Virus record (IMG/VR): IMGVR_UViG_3300033388_001466
Coordinates: 1 to 38,854 of that record
Source of the DNA: a virus
Strand: one strand, 5' to 3'
Length of the DNA stretch: 38,854 nucleotides
Below the pieces are notes generated by a model. The model was not told the origin of the DNA. It made no database searches and was given only the letters and a program-made list of their open reading frames with translations. This document shows positions 32,834 to 38,854 of the stretch, one piece after another. Both the position numbers and the translations under genes were made by a program. The stretch's first letter is position 1. The number at the start of each line of letters is the position of its first letter.

Positions 32834-33687
32834 ACGGAATAAATGTATTAAGCTTATTTGATGGGATGTCTTGTGGTCAAATTGCTCTCGATAAACTAGG
32901 AGTTAAGGTTGACAAATATTTTGCGGCTGAGATTAAGCCCCATGCTATCCAAGTGACACAACATAATTACCCTGGCACAATTCAGCTCGGCGATGTTACA
33001 AAATGGAAAGAGTGGGATTTGCCTAAGATTGATTTAATTATAGGTGGCTCACCTTGCCAAGACTTCTCTCGTGGTAATAAAGAGAGGCTTGGGCTAGATG
33101 GAGATAAGTCAGGGCTATTTTATAAATATTTTGAAATAAAGAACCATTATAACCCAACTTACTTTGTCCTTGAAAATGTCATTATGGATGGCAAGTGGTA
33201 CAGGGAAATATCTGATATGCTAAAGATAGAGCCTGTTAGGATATGTGGATCAAGAGTAACTGCTGCATACAGGGACCGGCTTTATTGGACTAATATAGGG
33301 CCAAAATATTTTGATTTATTCGGCAATTCATTTTGCGATATACCTCTTCCAGATATGACCCCAGTTGTACTTCAAGATATTCTTGAAAGCGGTTATGCTG
33401 ACAGGCTAAAGGCTAGATGTTTGCTTGAGAGTGACTCAAGGCCACTGGTGACAAAAAGCAAAATGCTGCACAGGTATTATGATACAGGATTTACAACTAT
33501 AGTGTTTGAAGACAAAGAAGATAAAAACAGTTGTAGATATTTGAGCCAGCTAGAGCTTGAGAGGTGTAATGGTGTTCCTGATGGGTATACTAGCCAGCTT
33601 AACAGAAACAAGGCTGCGTGTTTAATTGGTGACGGATGGAATGTCGATGTAGTTAAGCACATACTTTCTTTCATGGAGTTCCTATGA
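32830..33687 (+). CDS. DNA cytosine-5 methyltransferase
   Basis: The 285-residue enzyme would transfer methyl from AdoMet to C5 of cytosine. Motif I LSLFDGMSCGQ (about residues 7-17), catalytic motif IV GGSPCQDFS with Cys76, motif VI LENV (114-117), motif VIII YRDRLYWTN (147-155) and a C-terminal motif X-like IGDGWNVDVVKHIL are all present. The target-recognition segment is short. No restriction enzyme is next to it, so it is an orphan enzyme, perhaps protecting phage DNA. GTG is the start. Confidence 0.9.
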   Translation: MNGINVLSLFDGMSCGQIALDKLGVKVDKYFAAEIKPHAIQVTQHNYPGTIQLGDVTKWKEWDLPKIDLIIGGSPCQDFSRGNKERLGLDGDKSGLFYKYFEIKNHYNPTYFVLENVIMDGKWYREISDMLKIEPVRICGSRVTAAYRDRLYWTNIGPKYFDLFGNSFCDIPLPDMTPVVLQDILESGYADRLKARCLLESDSRPLVTKSKMLHRYYDTGFTTIVFEDKEDKNSCRYLSQLELERCNGVPDGYTSQLNRNKAACLIGDGWNVDVVKHILSFMEFL

Positions 33688-33821
33688 CTAAATCAAGTTG
33701 CACAACATGCGGTAATCCAGGTGAAGAGGTGCAGCTAATAGAAACGCCTGACGGTGAGATGATGTGTGTGTATTGTTTAAATGGACAGATTAACTTTGAA
33801 GAGGTGGATGGAGATGGTTAA
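33684..33821 (+). CDS. 45-aa zinc-ribbon protein
   Basis: The ATG overlaps the methyltransferase TGA (ATGA). MTKSSCTTCGNPGEEVQLIE is followed by CVYC, giving two CxxC pairs 19 residues apart, a zinc-ribbon spacing. The end is acidic (FEEVDGDG). Its last bases overlap the start of the next gene. The family is not known. Confidence 0.6.
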   Translation: MTKSSCTTCGNPGEEVQLIETPDGEMMCVYCLNGQINFEEVDGDG

Positions 33822-34212
33822 GACTACACATATAGGCACTGTGAAAAATTCAAAGTTCACACCTAAAAATCCTGCATTCCTTAAGAACTCAATCAATCGC
33901 TTTGAGGGTAAGGAGTGCGAGGTTATTGTACAAGAAGTTGACAGCACAAGGTCAACAAGGCAGAACGCCTATCTTCATGGCGTGGTGTATAAGATCATCA
34001 ACCAAGACTCTCCATACTCCTTCACTCAGATACACGAGTACTGTAAGGCGGAGTTTTTGCAAAGGCAGGAAGGTATTGCAGGTACGGAGTATACCAAGAG
34101 CACAACCAAGCTAAGTAAGAAAGAATTTAATAAATACGCTGAAGAAGTTAGAATGTGGGCGTATGAAGCTTTTAATAGTTCAATTCCATTACCCAATGAA
34201 TGCGAATATTAA
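33814..34212 (+). CDS. Probable recombination-associated protein (NinB position)
   Basis: The 132-residue protein has the pattern RSTRQNAYLHGVVYKIINQDS... and QIHEYCKAEFL, later STTKLSKKEFNKYAEEVRMWAYEAFNSSIPLPNECE, as in small phage proteins encoded beside recombination genes and often called NinB-like. The start at 33814 fits GAGGTGG at 33801-33807; ATGs at 33781 and 33808 are less well spaced. Direct family assignment is tentative. Confidence 0.6.
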   Translation: MVKTTHIGTVKNSKFTPKNPAFLKNSINRFEGKECEVIVQEVDSTRSTRQNAYLHGVVYKIINQDSPYSFTQIHEYCKAEFLQRQEGIAGTEYTKSTTKLSKKEFNKYAEEVRMWAYEAFNSSIPLPNECEY

Positions 34213-34220
34213 ATAAACAC

Positions 34221-34249
34221 TTGCACTATCAATGTAATAGTAGTATATT
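34221..34249 (+). promoter_or_regulatory. Recurring sigma70-type promoter, copy 3
   Basis: TTGCAC (34221-34226), 17 bp, TATATT (34244-34249), embedded in the same TAGTAGTATATTAATTA block seen upstream of 379 and 9270. It drives the recombination genes and probably the cassette-like array that follows. Confidence 0.75.
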
Positions 34250-34282
34250 AATTAAGAAATAACAATGAGCCTTGGAGGGTTT

Positions 34283-34804
34283 ATGAGTGAAGAGAAAGTA
34301 ATCAACTACCGCAATGTCCATAAGAGTGACCACCTCGGAGTGGTTGACCTTGAAGAAGCTGCGGAAAATGGCGTTCGCCCGATTGTCACAATTGACAGAG
34401 TTCAGCAATTCGCAGGAGCAAACAAAACTGTTGTCGCTGGCAGAAAAATCAATTGCAACATTGCATATTTCAAAGAGCCAATTAAGCCACTCGTTATCAA
34501 CGCAACAAACGGAGCGATATTAAAAAACTTCGCCGATTCCGTTGATATTAATAAGTGGGCTGGCCTTACTATTGAGCTTTATGCAGATAAAGATGTTGAG
34601 ATGAAAGGGCAGAGAGTTGGTGGTATTCGTATATCTAAAACACTCCCTGCTCAAACTGCTTCAGGGCTTCCCGTTCTTACGTCCGATCATGAGCAATGGG
34701 ATATGGCTATCGGCAAAGTACGCGATGAAAAAATGACTCTTGAGGAAATCAATCAATACTTTACTGTAGACGCTGACACTTATAAGTTGCTTCAGAATGT
34801 TTAA
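34283..34804 (+). CDS. Recombination-operon protein of unknown function
   Basis: ATG 34283 follows CCTTGGAGGG at 34270-34279; an earlier in-frame ATG at 34265 overlaps this ribosome site. The 173-residue protein resembles a phage family often encoded just ahead of a YqaJ exonuclease (NYRNVHKSDHLGVVDLEEA..., PIVTIDRVQQF, LVINATNGAILKNFADSVDINKWAGLTIELY). A role in DNA annealing or exonuclease partnership is plausible but not shown. It overlaps the exonuclease start by eight bases. Confidence 0.7.
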   Translation: MSEEKVINYRNVHKSDHLGVVDLEEAAENGVRPIVTIDRVQQFAGANKTVVAGRKINCNIAYFKEPIKPLVINATNGAILKNFADSVDINKWAGLTIELYADKDVEMKGQRVGGIRISKTLPAQTASGLPVLTSDHEQWDMAIGKVRDEKMTLEEINQYFTVDADTYKLLQNV

Positions 34805-35441
34805 TGAAGAGATACTAAACGTATCAATGGTTGAGCAAGGCACTGATGAGTGGCACTATGAGAAGATGGGTATACAATCAGCTTCTAAGGGTGAGCTTTA
34901 CCTCGTGAACGGGAAAAGTGGTGATGGCATTGGCTCGGGTTTAATCTCCTACGCTGAAGAACTTGCACATAAGATGGCTGTAATTGACCCTGAGTTTGAT
35001 AGCTTTAGTAGCAAATCAGCTCAATGGGGTATTGATACAGAGCCTTACGCTAGAAAAGTATTCTCTCAAAAGAATATGTGTCAAGTTGAGGAGTATGGCT
35101 TTATATCATCAAAGGATTATCGGTACGGTTTCTCTCCTGATGGTGCTATTCAAGGAACTAAAATCGGCACTGAGATAAAGTGTTATGATACTAAAAATCA
35201 TATCCCTATAATTCTCAGCAAAGAAGTTCCGAAAAAGGTTATTGCTCAGTGTCAGTTTTCAATGATGGTGAGTGAGTTTGAAGCATGGTATGCTGTGTTT
35301 TATGACCCTAGACTAGTTAAGCACTTGCAGTATGCTCAGTTTTTGATTAAGCGTGATGAGAAGATGATTGATATGATGAGAGCTAAAGGGATTATTTGCA
35401 GTAACATGATAGATGATGAATTAGAATTAATGGGAATTTAG
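34797..35441 (+). CDS. YqaJ/lambda-exonuclease-like nuclease
   Basis: The 214-residue protein has the PD-(D/E)xK arrangement of the YqaJ family: an early Glu in QWGIDTEPYARKVF (Glu82), the catalytic FSPDGAI (Asp115) and GTEIKC (Glu126, Lys128), then QCQFSMMVS. It probably digests DNA ends 5' to 3' to make single strands for annealing with its neighbour. The first ten codons overlap the upstream gene. It lacks an obvious RecT partner. Confidence 0.87.
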   Translation: MFNEEILNVSMVEQGTDEWHYEKMGIQSASKGELYLVNGKSGDGIGSGLISYAEELAHKMAVIDPEFDSFSSKSAQWGIDTEPYARKVFSQKNMCQVEEYGFISSKDYRYGFSPDGAIQGTKIGTEIKCYDTKNHIPIILSKEVPKKVIAQCQFSMMVSEFEAWYAVFYDPRLVKHLQYAQFLIKRDEKMIDMMRAKGIICSNMIDDELELMGI

Positions 35442-35456
35442 AAAGAGAGTGTTAAA

Positions 35457-35867
35457 ATGGCAGGATCACTTAATAAGGTTTGCTTGATAGCAAATTTAGG
35501 CAAAGATATCGAACTACGTAGAACACCAGGCGGTGCAGCAGTGGCAGATTTCTCAGTAGCTACTACGAATCGCTACAAGGACAGCCAAGACGTTCAGCAA
35601 GAGGAAACAGAGTGGCACAATATTGTAGTCTGGAATAAGCAGGCCGAGAACTGTGCACAGTATCTCAAGAAGGGTAGTTCAGTGTATGTAGAAGGATCGC
35701 TGAAGACTCGTTCATGGGATGATGCGAACGGGCAGAAGCGGTACAAGACAGAGATCATAGCACAGTCTATTCAGTTTCTTGATAAGATTGGTGGCGACTC
35801 TGCACCTAGTAGTGATAACGGCGGTGGATTTGGTGAACCTCCTTCTGAGAGTGGCGGGTTTCAATAA
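35457..35867 (+). CDS. ssb: Single-stranded DNA-binding protein with a shortened C-tip
   Basis: The 136-residue protein has the OB-fold of SSB: NKVCLIANLGKDIELRRTPGG, VADFSVATTNRYKD, TEWHNIVVWNKQAENC and YVEGSLKTRSWDD. A Gly/Ser-rich tail follows but the end is SESGGFQ instead of the usual acidic ...DDIPF tip that binds partner proteins. The stop TAA is part of the first cassette-like element. GAGAGTG precedes the ATG. Confidence 0.9.
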   Translation: MAGSLNKVCLIANLGKDIELRRTPGGAAVADFSVATTNRYKDSQDVQQEETEWHNIVVWNKQAENCAQYLKKGSSVYVEGSLKTRSWDDANGQKRYKTEIIAQSIQFLDKIGGDSAPSSDNGGGFGEPPSESGGFQ

Positions 35868-35920
35868 CAGCCCCGTGGTGGGCTGAGGAACGAAGTCATC
35901 ACCAACGAATACGGTTATGA
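35864..35920. repeat. Cassette-like palindromic element E1
   Basis: Starts ATAACAG (SSB stop inside) and ends GTTATGA. Inner arms CGTGGTGGG and TCACCAAC pair as GT-GGTG with CACCAAC, leaving one extra A in the right arm. No T-run. AAACTT and an AGGAG ribosome site follow. Confidence 0.7.
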
Positions 35921-35942
35921 CTTTCAAACTTAGGAGATAGAA

Positions 35943-36287
35943 ATGCAAGATCATAGCGAATGTAAAAGGCAATTTATCCAGCTTTCAAAAGCTTGGTATG
36001 CAGATGCAAATTTAAGAAACTCTAAATTCGATGATAAAATTTCAATTGGGTTTTATCATCCAGAAGGAGGAACAACGGGGGAATTTGAAATTGAATTTTC
36101 TGAACTTTGCGGTAGGATTGTTCCAAAGTTGACAGCTTATGACGACGGTTGGAGTGCATTGTTTAACTTTAGCGATTTGATAGAAAAAATGGCAGAAATT
36201 GATGATAAATGTGTTTCAGCAGATGAATTTTGTGAATTGCTTGTTTTGCTTGGAATCGAAAACAAAACTCCAACAGAGCAAGAGTAA
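35943..36287 (+). CDS. Array gene 1, hypothetical
   Basis: The 114-residue acidic protein begins MQDHSECKRQFIQLSKAWYA and has a strand-rich middle (ISIGFYHPEGGTTGEFEIEF) and a helical end. No family recognised. AGGAG precedes the ATG, after element E1; its stop is 6 bases before E2. It is one of the small single-gene units between palindromes. Confidence 0.75.
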   Translation: MQDHSECKRQFIQLSKAWYADANLRNSKFDDKISIGFYHPEGGTTGEFEIEFSELCGRIVPKLTAYDDGWSALFNFSDLIEKMAEIDDKCVSADEFCELLVLLGIENKTPTEQE

Positions 36288-36293
36288 TCACTT

Positions 36294-36350
36294 ATAATGC
36301 CCAGATGGTGGGCAAACGAAGTGCAGCCACACCAATATGAAAGGTTATGA
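36294..36350. repeat. Cassette-like palindromic element E2
   Basis: The first box is ATAATG (diverged) and the last GTTATGA. Inner arms ATGGTGGG and CACACCAAT pair as AT-GGTG with CACCAAT, so even the changed outer base of the arm is compensated, and the extra right-arm A is kept. This compensatory pair argues that the structure is selected. Confidence 0.65.
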
Positions 36351-36353
36351 CTT

Positions 36354-36641
36354 ATGAAAGTAATAGAAAATAAGGTTGTTGTTTTTGGATATGATAAACC
36401 TAGTCAAAAAGTTGAAATGGCTTATGTTAATGAGAGGTGGTTGGATTGGAAAATGAAACTCAATAAATTTCAACTAATTAAAGCAATATTGCTTGAAAAG
36501 GGCTTTATTTGGAAGCTTGGAGAAACTGTTAAGTATGCTTTGCTTCATAGCGACTCTTACAGAGGTGATAATTCATCAGAAGTTGTTATATTTGAAAACA
36601 GTGATTCGTTTGAAAAGCTATGGTATAAAAAAGACATATAA
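36354..36641 (+). CDS. Array gene 2, hypothetical
   Basis: The 95-residue basic protein begins MKVIENKVVVFGYDKPSQKV and ends LWYKKDI. Strand-helix content is mixed; no domain is recognised. The ATG is only 3 bp after E2, with no ribosome site other than AAAGGTTATG within the element's end. The TAA stop is inside E3's ATAAC box. Confidence 0.7.
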   Translation: MKVIENKVVVFGYDKPSQKVEMAYVNERWLDWKMKLNKFQLIKAILLEKGFIWKLGETVKYALLHSDSYRGDNSSEVVIFENSDSFEKLWYKKDI

Positions 36642-36697
36642 CAACCGAGTGGTAGGCAAGGCATAAGCCGCAGTCCTACCAACGCGCTCGGTTATGA
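36638..36697. repeat. Cassette-like palindromic element E3
   Basis: ATAACAACCGAG at the left pairs with CTCGGTTAT at the right; inner arms GTGGTAGG and CCTACCAAC pair with one extra A in the right arm. A small GGC/GCC hairpin lies in the middle. AACTTT and AGGAG follow. This is the most regular copy. Confidence 0.75.
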
Positions 36698-36719
36698 ACA
36701 ACTTTAAATAGGAGTACAA

Positions 36720-36989
36720 ATGTTAGACCAAATAGAAGAAGTAATAGAGCTTGGTGGTGCTGAGTACTATAAATTAAAAGACAGTGCTGTTCTTGTTGGA
36801 TGCTCAGATTTCAACCGTGGATTAGTGGCAGAGTTGAAAAAGTGTTACTCTGAAATTGCAGATAAAGAAAAGGTTGTAGCAGAGCTTGCGTGGCCAGAAA
36901 ACTGTGAACACGAATTTGTAGAGGTTAAAAATGAAAAAGTAAGCGGTGTTAAGATGTGTATTCACTGTTATAGAGTAGAAGCTATATAA
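36720..36989 (+). CDS. Array gene 3, zinc-ribbon-like C-terminus
   Basis: The 89-residue protein begins MLDQIEEVIELGGAEYYKLK. Near its end it has CEHEF...MCIHC, a Cys-x-His and CxxC arrangement that could bind zinc. The first 65 residues are helical and acidic. AGGAG is the ribosome site. The stop TAA is in E4's ATAAC. Confidence 0.7.
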   Translation: MLDQIEEVIELGGAEYYKLKDSAVLVGCSDFNRGLVAELKKCYSEIADKEKVVAELAWPENCEHEFVEVKNEKVSGVKMCIHCYRVEAI

Positions 36990-37046
36990 CAGCTACGTGG
37001 TTTGCCGTAGTGAAACGAAGGACATAACCAACGTGGACGGTTATGA
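36986..37046. repeat. Cassette-like palindromic element E4
   Basis: Starts ATAACAGCT, ends GTTATGA; inner arms GTGGTTTG and AACCAAC pair as GT-GGTT with AACCAAC, with the extra A on the right. AAACTTAAT follows, as in E5. Confidence 0.7.
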
Positions 37047-37071
37047 TAAACTTAATAGAAAAGAGAATGTT

Positions 37072-37302
37072 ATGTGTAAAGACAAAGATTTAGCTTATAC
37101 GTGTGAGTGTGGGTGTGTTGAGTGGACAATGAGAAAAGACAATCGCATAGAGTGTTCTGAGTGCCAATCAGTTCTTGAAAATGTAGCGTGGGTTGTTACT
37201 CCTGTAAAAATGACTGCTAAGTGGAAAGATGGAGATGGAATTGAAAAAACAAAGTCTGGTGAACTTGTAGCCGATGGAGTTGAGCGTGAAACAGAAATTT
37301 AA
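37072..37302 (+). CDS. Array gene 4a, Cys-rich zinc-ribbon-like protein
   Basis: From ATG 37072 the 76 residues begin MCKDKDLAYTCECGCVEWTM and contain CECGC and CSEC, a four-Cys ribbon pattern. An in-frame ATG at 36997 would translate element E4 and is rejected. GAAAAGAG is a weak ribosome site. It overlaps the next gene without a palindrome between them, so one array unit carries two genes. Confidence 0.7.
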   Translation: MCKDKDLAYTCECGCVEWTMRKDNRIECSECQSVLENVAWVVTPVKMTAKWKDGDGIEKTKSGELVADGVERETEI

Positions 37303-37519
37303 AGGCGGTGAGTATTCTTGCAGACATCGAGGACAAGAAACACATTTGATGAAGTGCGAGCCAACAGAAGAAACTTGTAACATTGATTGCGCGAAATACA
37401 AAAAAGGTAAAGAACGTAAAGATGGTTGTTACTGGTGTGATGGTGTAGGAATTGGTGGAGATACAGACCACGTTTGTCCGAAGTGTGGACAGTATTACGG
37501 AATGATACAATATCGCTAA
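37286..37519 (+). CDS. Array gene 4b, Cys-rich protein
   Basis: The protein (77 residues from GTG 37286, or 81 from ATG 37274) has many Cys residues: YSCRHRG, MKCEP, TCNIDC, CYWCDG and CPKCGQYYG. The last two pairs form a zinc-ribbon. GTG is preferred because GGAG lies seven bases upstream of it, inside the alternative start. Its stop is just before E5. It may need two zinc ions. Family unknown. Confidence 0.65.
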   Translation: MKQKFKGGEYSCRHRGQETHLMKCEPTEETCNIDCAKYKKGKERKDGCYWCDGVGIGGDTDHVCPKCGQYYGMIQYR

Positions 37520-37580
37520 ATAACACCGTGGTGGTAGGCGAGGCTCAAGCCGAAGTCCTTACCAACCACTACGGTTATGA
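37520..37580. repeat. Cassette-like palindromic element E5
   Basis: Starts ATAACACC and ends GTTATGA. CCGTGGTGG pairs almost throughout with CCACTACGG, and GTGGTAGG with CCTTACCAAC; a GGCT/AGCC-like hairpin is at the centre. AAACTTTAA and AAGGG follow. Confidence 0.75.
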
Positions 37581-37602
37581 TAAACTTTAAGAAGGGTAGA
37601 AT

Positions 37603-37917
37603 ATGAAAACAATAACAGAAGAGTTTCAGAAATCACAATTAGAAAGAATTAGAAAATTAGCAAACAGTTCTGATGTTGTAAACTCAAAAGACTTAGTTGA
37701 AATACTAGAATCAGATTTTGAGAAAGAAGTCGAGATATGGAGGACTATAGATTCAGCTCCAACAGGGAAAAGGATATTAGTTACTAGAGACTTTAACAAT
37801 GCACCGATAGGGCTTGCTAGTTGGGATGGTAAATATTGGAGTACAGGAATGGGTGGGATATATGTAAGACCTACACATTGGAGAGAACTGCCAAAAGGGA
37901 TAAATCAACACATATAA
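37603..37917 (+). CDS. Array gene 5, DUF551-like protein
   Basis: The C-terminal half fits DUF551: WRTIDSAPTGKRILVTRDFNN, then GLASWDGKYW and RPTHWRELP. The 104-residue protein has a helical acidic N-terminus (TEEFQKSQLERIRKLANS). DUF551 is frequent in phage genomes with no known activity. AAGGGTAG is the ribosome site. Its stop TAA is inside E6. Confidence 0.75.
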   Translation: MKTITEEFQKSQLERIRKLANSSDVVNSKDLVEILESDFEKEVEIWRTIDSAPTGKRILVTRDFNNAPIGLASWDGKYWSTGMGGIYVRPTHWRELPKGINQHI

Positions 37918-37966
37918 CAACTAGTGTCGTGTGCCATAGTCACATGAACACATATGTTATTATGTA
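37914..37966. repeat. Cassette-like palindromic element E6 (diverged end copy)
   Basis: Starts ATAACAACT, ends GTTATTATG. The inner GT-GGT/ACCAAC arms are lost; GTGT/ACAC pairing is left. As the last copy before the MazG gene it may be a decayed end of the array. Confidence 0.5.
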
Positions 37967-38017
37967 ATTCAAAATCGCGTTTGTCAAGTGGTAGTATAAA
38001 AATAAAAGGAGAAAATA

Positions 38018-38587
38018 ATGTACAACGAATTAAGAGATGAAGTCCATCTAAATGCAATCAAAAAAGGATTTCACGACGAGGTGAATATTCAGCGCGATTT
38101 AGCTTTAGTTAGTGGTGAACTCGGCGAGCTAATCGGTGCAGACAGTAAAGGGCTAATTGCTCGTATTGACTTATTTAGATTAGCAATGCGTGAAGGCAAC
38201 GAAGTAAAACGAGCACAGGCGTTCAAGACGTTCATTAAAGATTCAACAGGTGATGAGCTGGCTGATGTGTTCTTGCGCCTATTAGACTATGCAGGACACA
38301 AGGAGGCTGATCTTGATGGAGCTAGTGAAATCTATAATAAGAGTACTGATGAGTATACTAAAGACAAGTTTCTCCTTATTAATGAGATATTTGGCGTGGT
38401 GCATCGGATTGCAATGAGAGAAGCAGAGGATGACTTTAAACAGTTTGAGTGTGGCGTGTGGATAATTGGCGCTATTAAGTCAGTAGAAGCTCTTGCATTG
38501 TTGATGAGTGTAGATTTAGCTTTTCATGTAGAGCAGAAGATGTTGTATAATGCCGGTCGTGAATTTAAGCATGGTAAGAAATACTAG
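38018..38587 (+). CDS. MazG-like NTP pyrophosphohydrolase
   Basis: The 189-residue protein carries the helical MazG-type metal site: SGELGELIGA (Glu34, Glu37) and DELADVFLRLLDYAG (Glu80, Asp83), and ends KMLYNAGREFKHGKKY like other phage MazG-type proteins. It may hydrolyse (d)NTPs or alarmones. AAAGGAG is the ribosome site. A longer middle insert (about 95-155) separates the second motif from the tail. It runs into the ninG start by one base (TAGTG). Confidence 0.8.
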   Translation: MYNELRDEVHLNAIKKGFHDEVNIQRDLALVSGELGELIGADSKGLIARIDLFRLAMREGNEVKRAQAFKTFIKDSTGDELADVFLRLLDYAGHKEADLDGASEIYNKSTDEYTKDKFLLINEIFGVVHRIAMREAEDDFKQFECGVWIIGAIKSVEALALLMSVDLAFHVEQKMLYNAGREFKHGKKY

Positions 38588-38854
38588 TGAATCAGAAAGA
38601 GCGCATCAAACAACTTAAGATAAGGAATGAGATTGTGGCTATTAAGAGAGAGAAAACTCTATGGAAGTGGTTTAGCTTATATATCAGGCTCCGTGATTGT
38701 GTTGATGCGGGGTTTGCTCGGTGTATTACTTGTGGTGAGCCTCATTACTTTAGGGATATGGACGCGGGGCATTTTATCCCTCAGAAGAACAACTACAATA
38801 CAGTGTATGAGGAAACTAATGTACACGCCCAGTGTAAGCGAGAAAACCAGTACG
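38587..38854 (+). CDS. ninG: NinG-like recombination protein, N-terminal part (continues at window start)
   Basis: GTG 38587 overlaps the MazG stop (TAGTG), so translation is probably coupled. The frame reads VNQKERIKQLKIRNEIVAIK, then CITCGEPHYF before DAGHFIP, which gives the zinc-site Cys pair of NinG. The reading frame leaves the window open and matches the left-end part exactly within the 114-bp repeat. Confidence 0.85.
   Translation, partial: MNQKERIKQLKIRNEIVAIKREKTLWKWFSLYIRLRDCVDAGFARCITCGEPHYFRDMDAGHFIPQKNNYNTVYEETNVHAQCKRENQY
38741..38854. repeat. Terminal direct repeat, right copy
   Basis: Identical over 114 bases to the first 114 bases of the window; see the left copy. Confidence 0.95.

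Noticed and set aside
32216-33687. Restriction-modification pair
   Set aside because: The neighbour of the methyltransferase has no nuclease motif that I can see, only a possible DNA-binding repeat.
36997-37071. Extended N-terminus for array gene 4a
   Set aside because: It would translate palindromic element E4; the ATG at 37072 gives a compact Cys-rich protein.
35864-37580. The repeated elements as ordinary intrinsic terminators
   Set aside because: None is followed by a T-run, and the inner pairing holds a conserved unpaired base; the other terminators in this genome have simple stems with T-runs.
35864-37966. The repeated elements as a CRISPR array
   Set aside because: The repeats are 270-560 bp apart with coding genes between them, differ from each other in sequence and are long palindromes; there is no spacer pattern or cas gene.
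1-38854. Integrase, repressor or attachment site for lysogeny
   Set aside because: No tyrosine or serine recombinase motif or CI-type repressor was found in any frame I read; small DNA-binding proteins alone do not show lysogeny.

Overview
The window looks like one complete, circular tailed-phage genome (long, non-contractile tail, siphovirus type). The last 114 bases (38741-38854) repeat the first 114 exactly, so the unique unit is 38,740 bp, and a ninG gene runs across the join. Every gene I can support is on the + strand. The DNA is AT-rich by eye with strong GGAGG-type ribosome sites. NinG, a lambda-exonuclease-like nuclease, a DnaC-like loader, lambda gpG/GT-, H- and J-like tail proteins and a DUF6950-like tail peptidase relative suggest a Gram-negative, probably gammaproteobacterial host. 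I see no integrase, excisionase, CI-type repressor, tRNA or CRISPR array, so lysogeny is not supported from sequence alone.

Layout. 1-2535: small early or regulatory genes (end of ninG, a ribbon-helix-helix protein, a winged-helix-like protein, a YopX-like protein, membrane and coiled-coil proteins), closed by a UUCG terminator. 2665-9130: packaging and head assembly (terS, terL, DUF4055 portal, MuF-like protein, scaffold, a 372-aa coiled-coil protein). 9202-10732: a promoter-led block of six small, mostly Cys-containing proteins, bounded by terminators. 10764-10958: a structured RNA or attenuator ahead of the major capsid gene. 10986-15561: capsid, connector, stopper, tail completion, terminator, tail tube and the frameshifted tail chaperone. 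15562-27793: tape measure, distal tail, tail tip J-like protein and fibre. 27869-30044: lysis region (membrane proteins, M15 peptidase, class-3 lipase). 30054-30181: candidate small RNA. 30198-35867: replication, methylation and recombination (O-like initiator with internal repeats, DnaC-like loader, C5 methyltransferase, NinB-position protein, YqaJ exonuclease, SSB). 35864-37966: cassette-like array. 38018-38854: MazG-like protein and the start of ninG.

The most unusual region is 35864-37966. Small unrelated genes are separated by six imperfect palindromes of about 55-60 bp, each starting ATAAC (ATAAT in one) and ending GTTAT, with the upstream gene's stop codon usually inside the first box. 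They have the layout of integron attC sites (outer and inner inverted boxes plus a conserved unpaired base), yet no integron integrase is present and the unpaired base is on the arm opposite to canonical attC. This is either a phage-borne attC cassette array without integrase or a related, undescribed cassette system.

Regulation appears to rely on a recurring promoter (TAGTAGTATATTAATTA with TTGCAC 17 bp upstream in the best copies), a repeated CCTTGGAGGG ribosome site, intrinsic terminators between modules, and stop-start overlaps (TAATG, ATGA, GTGA) that couple translation inside modules.
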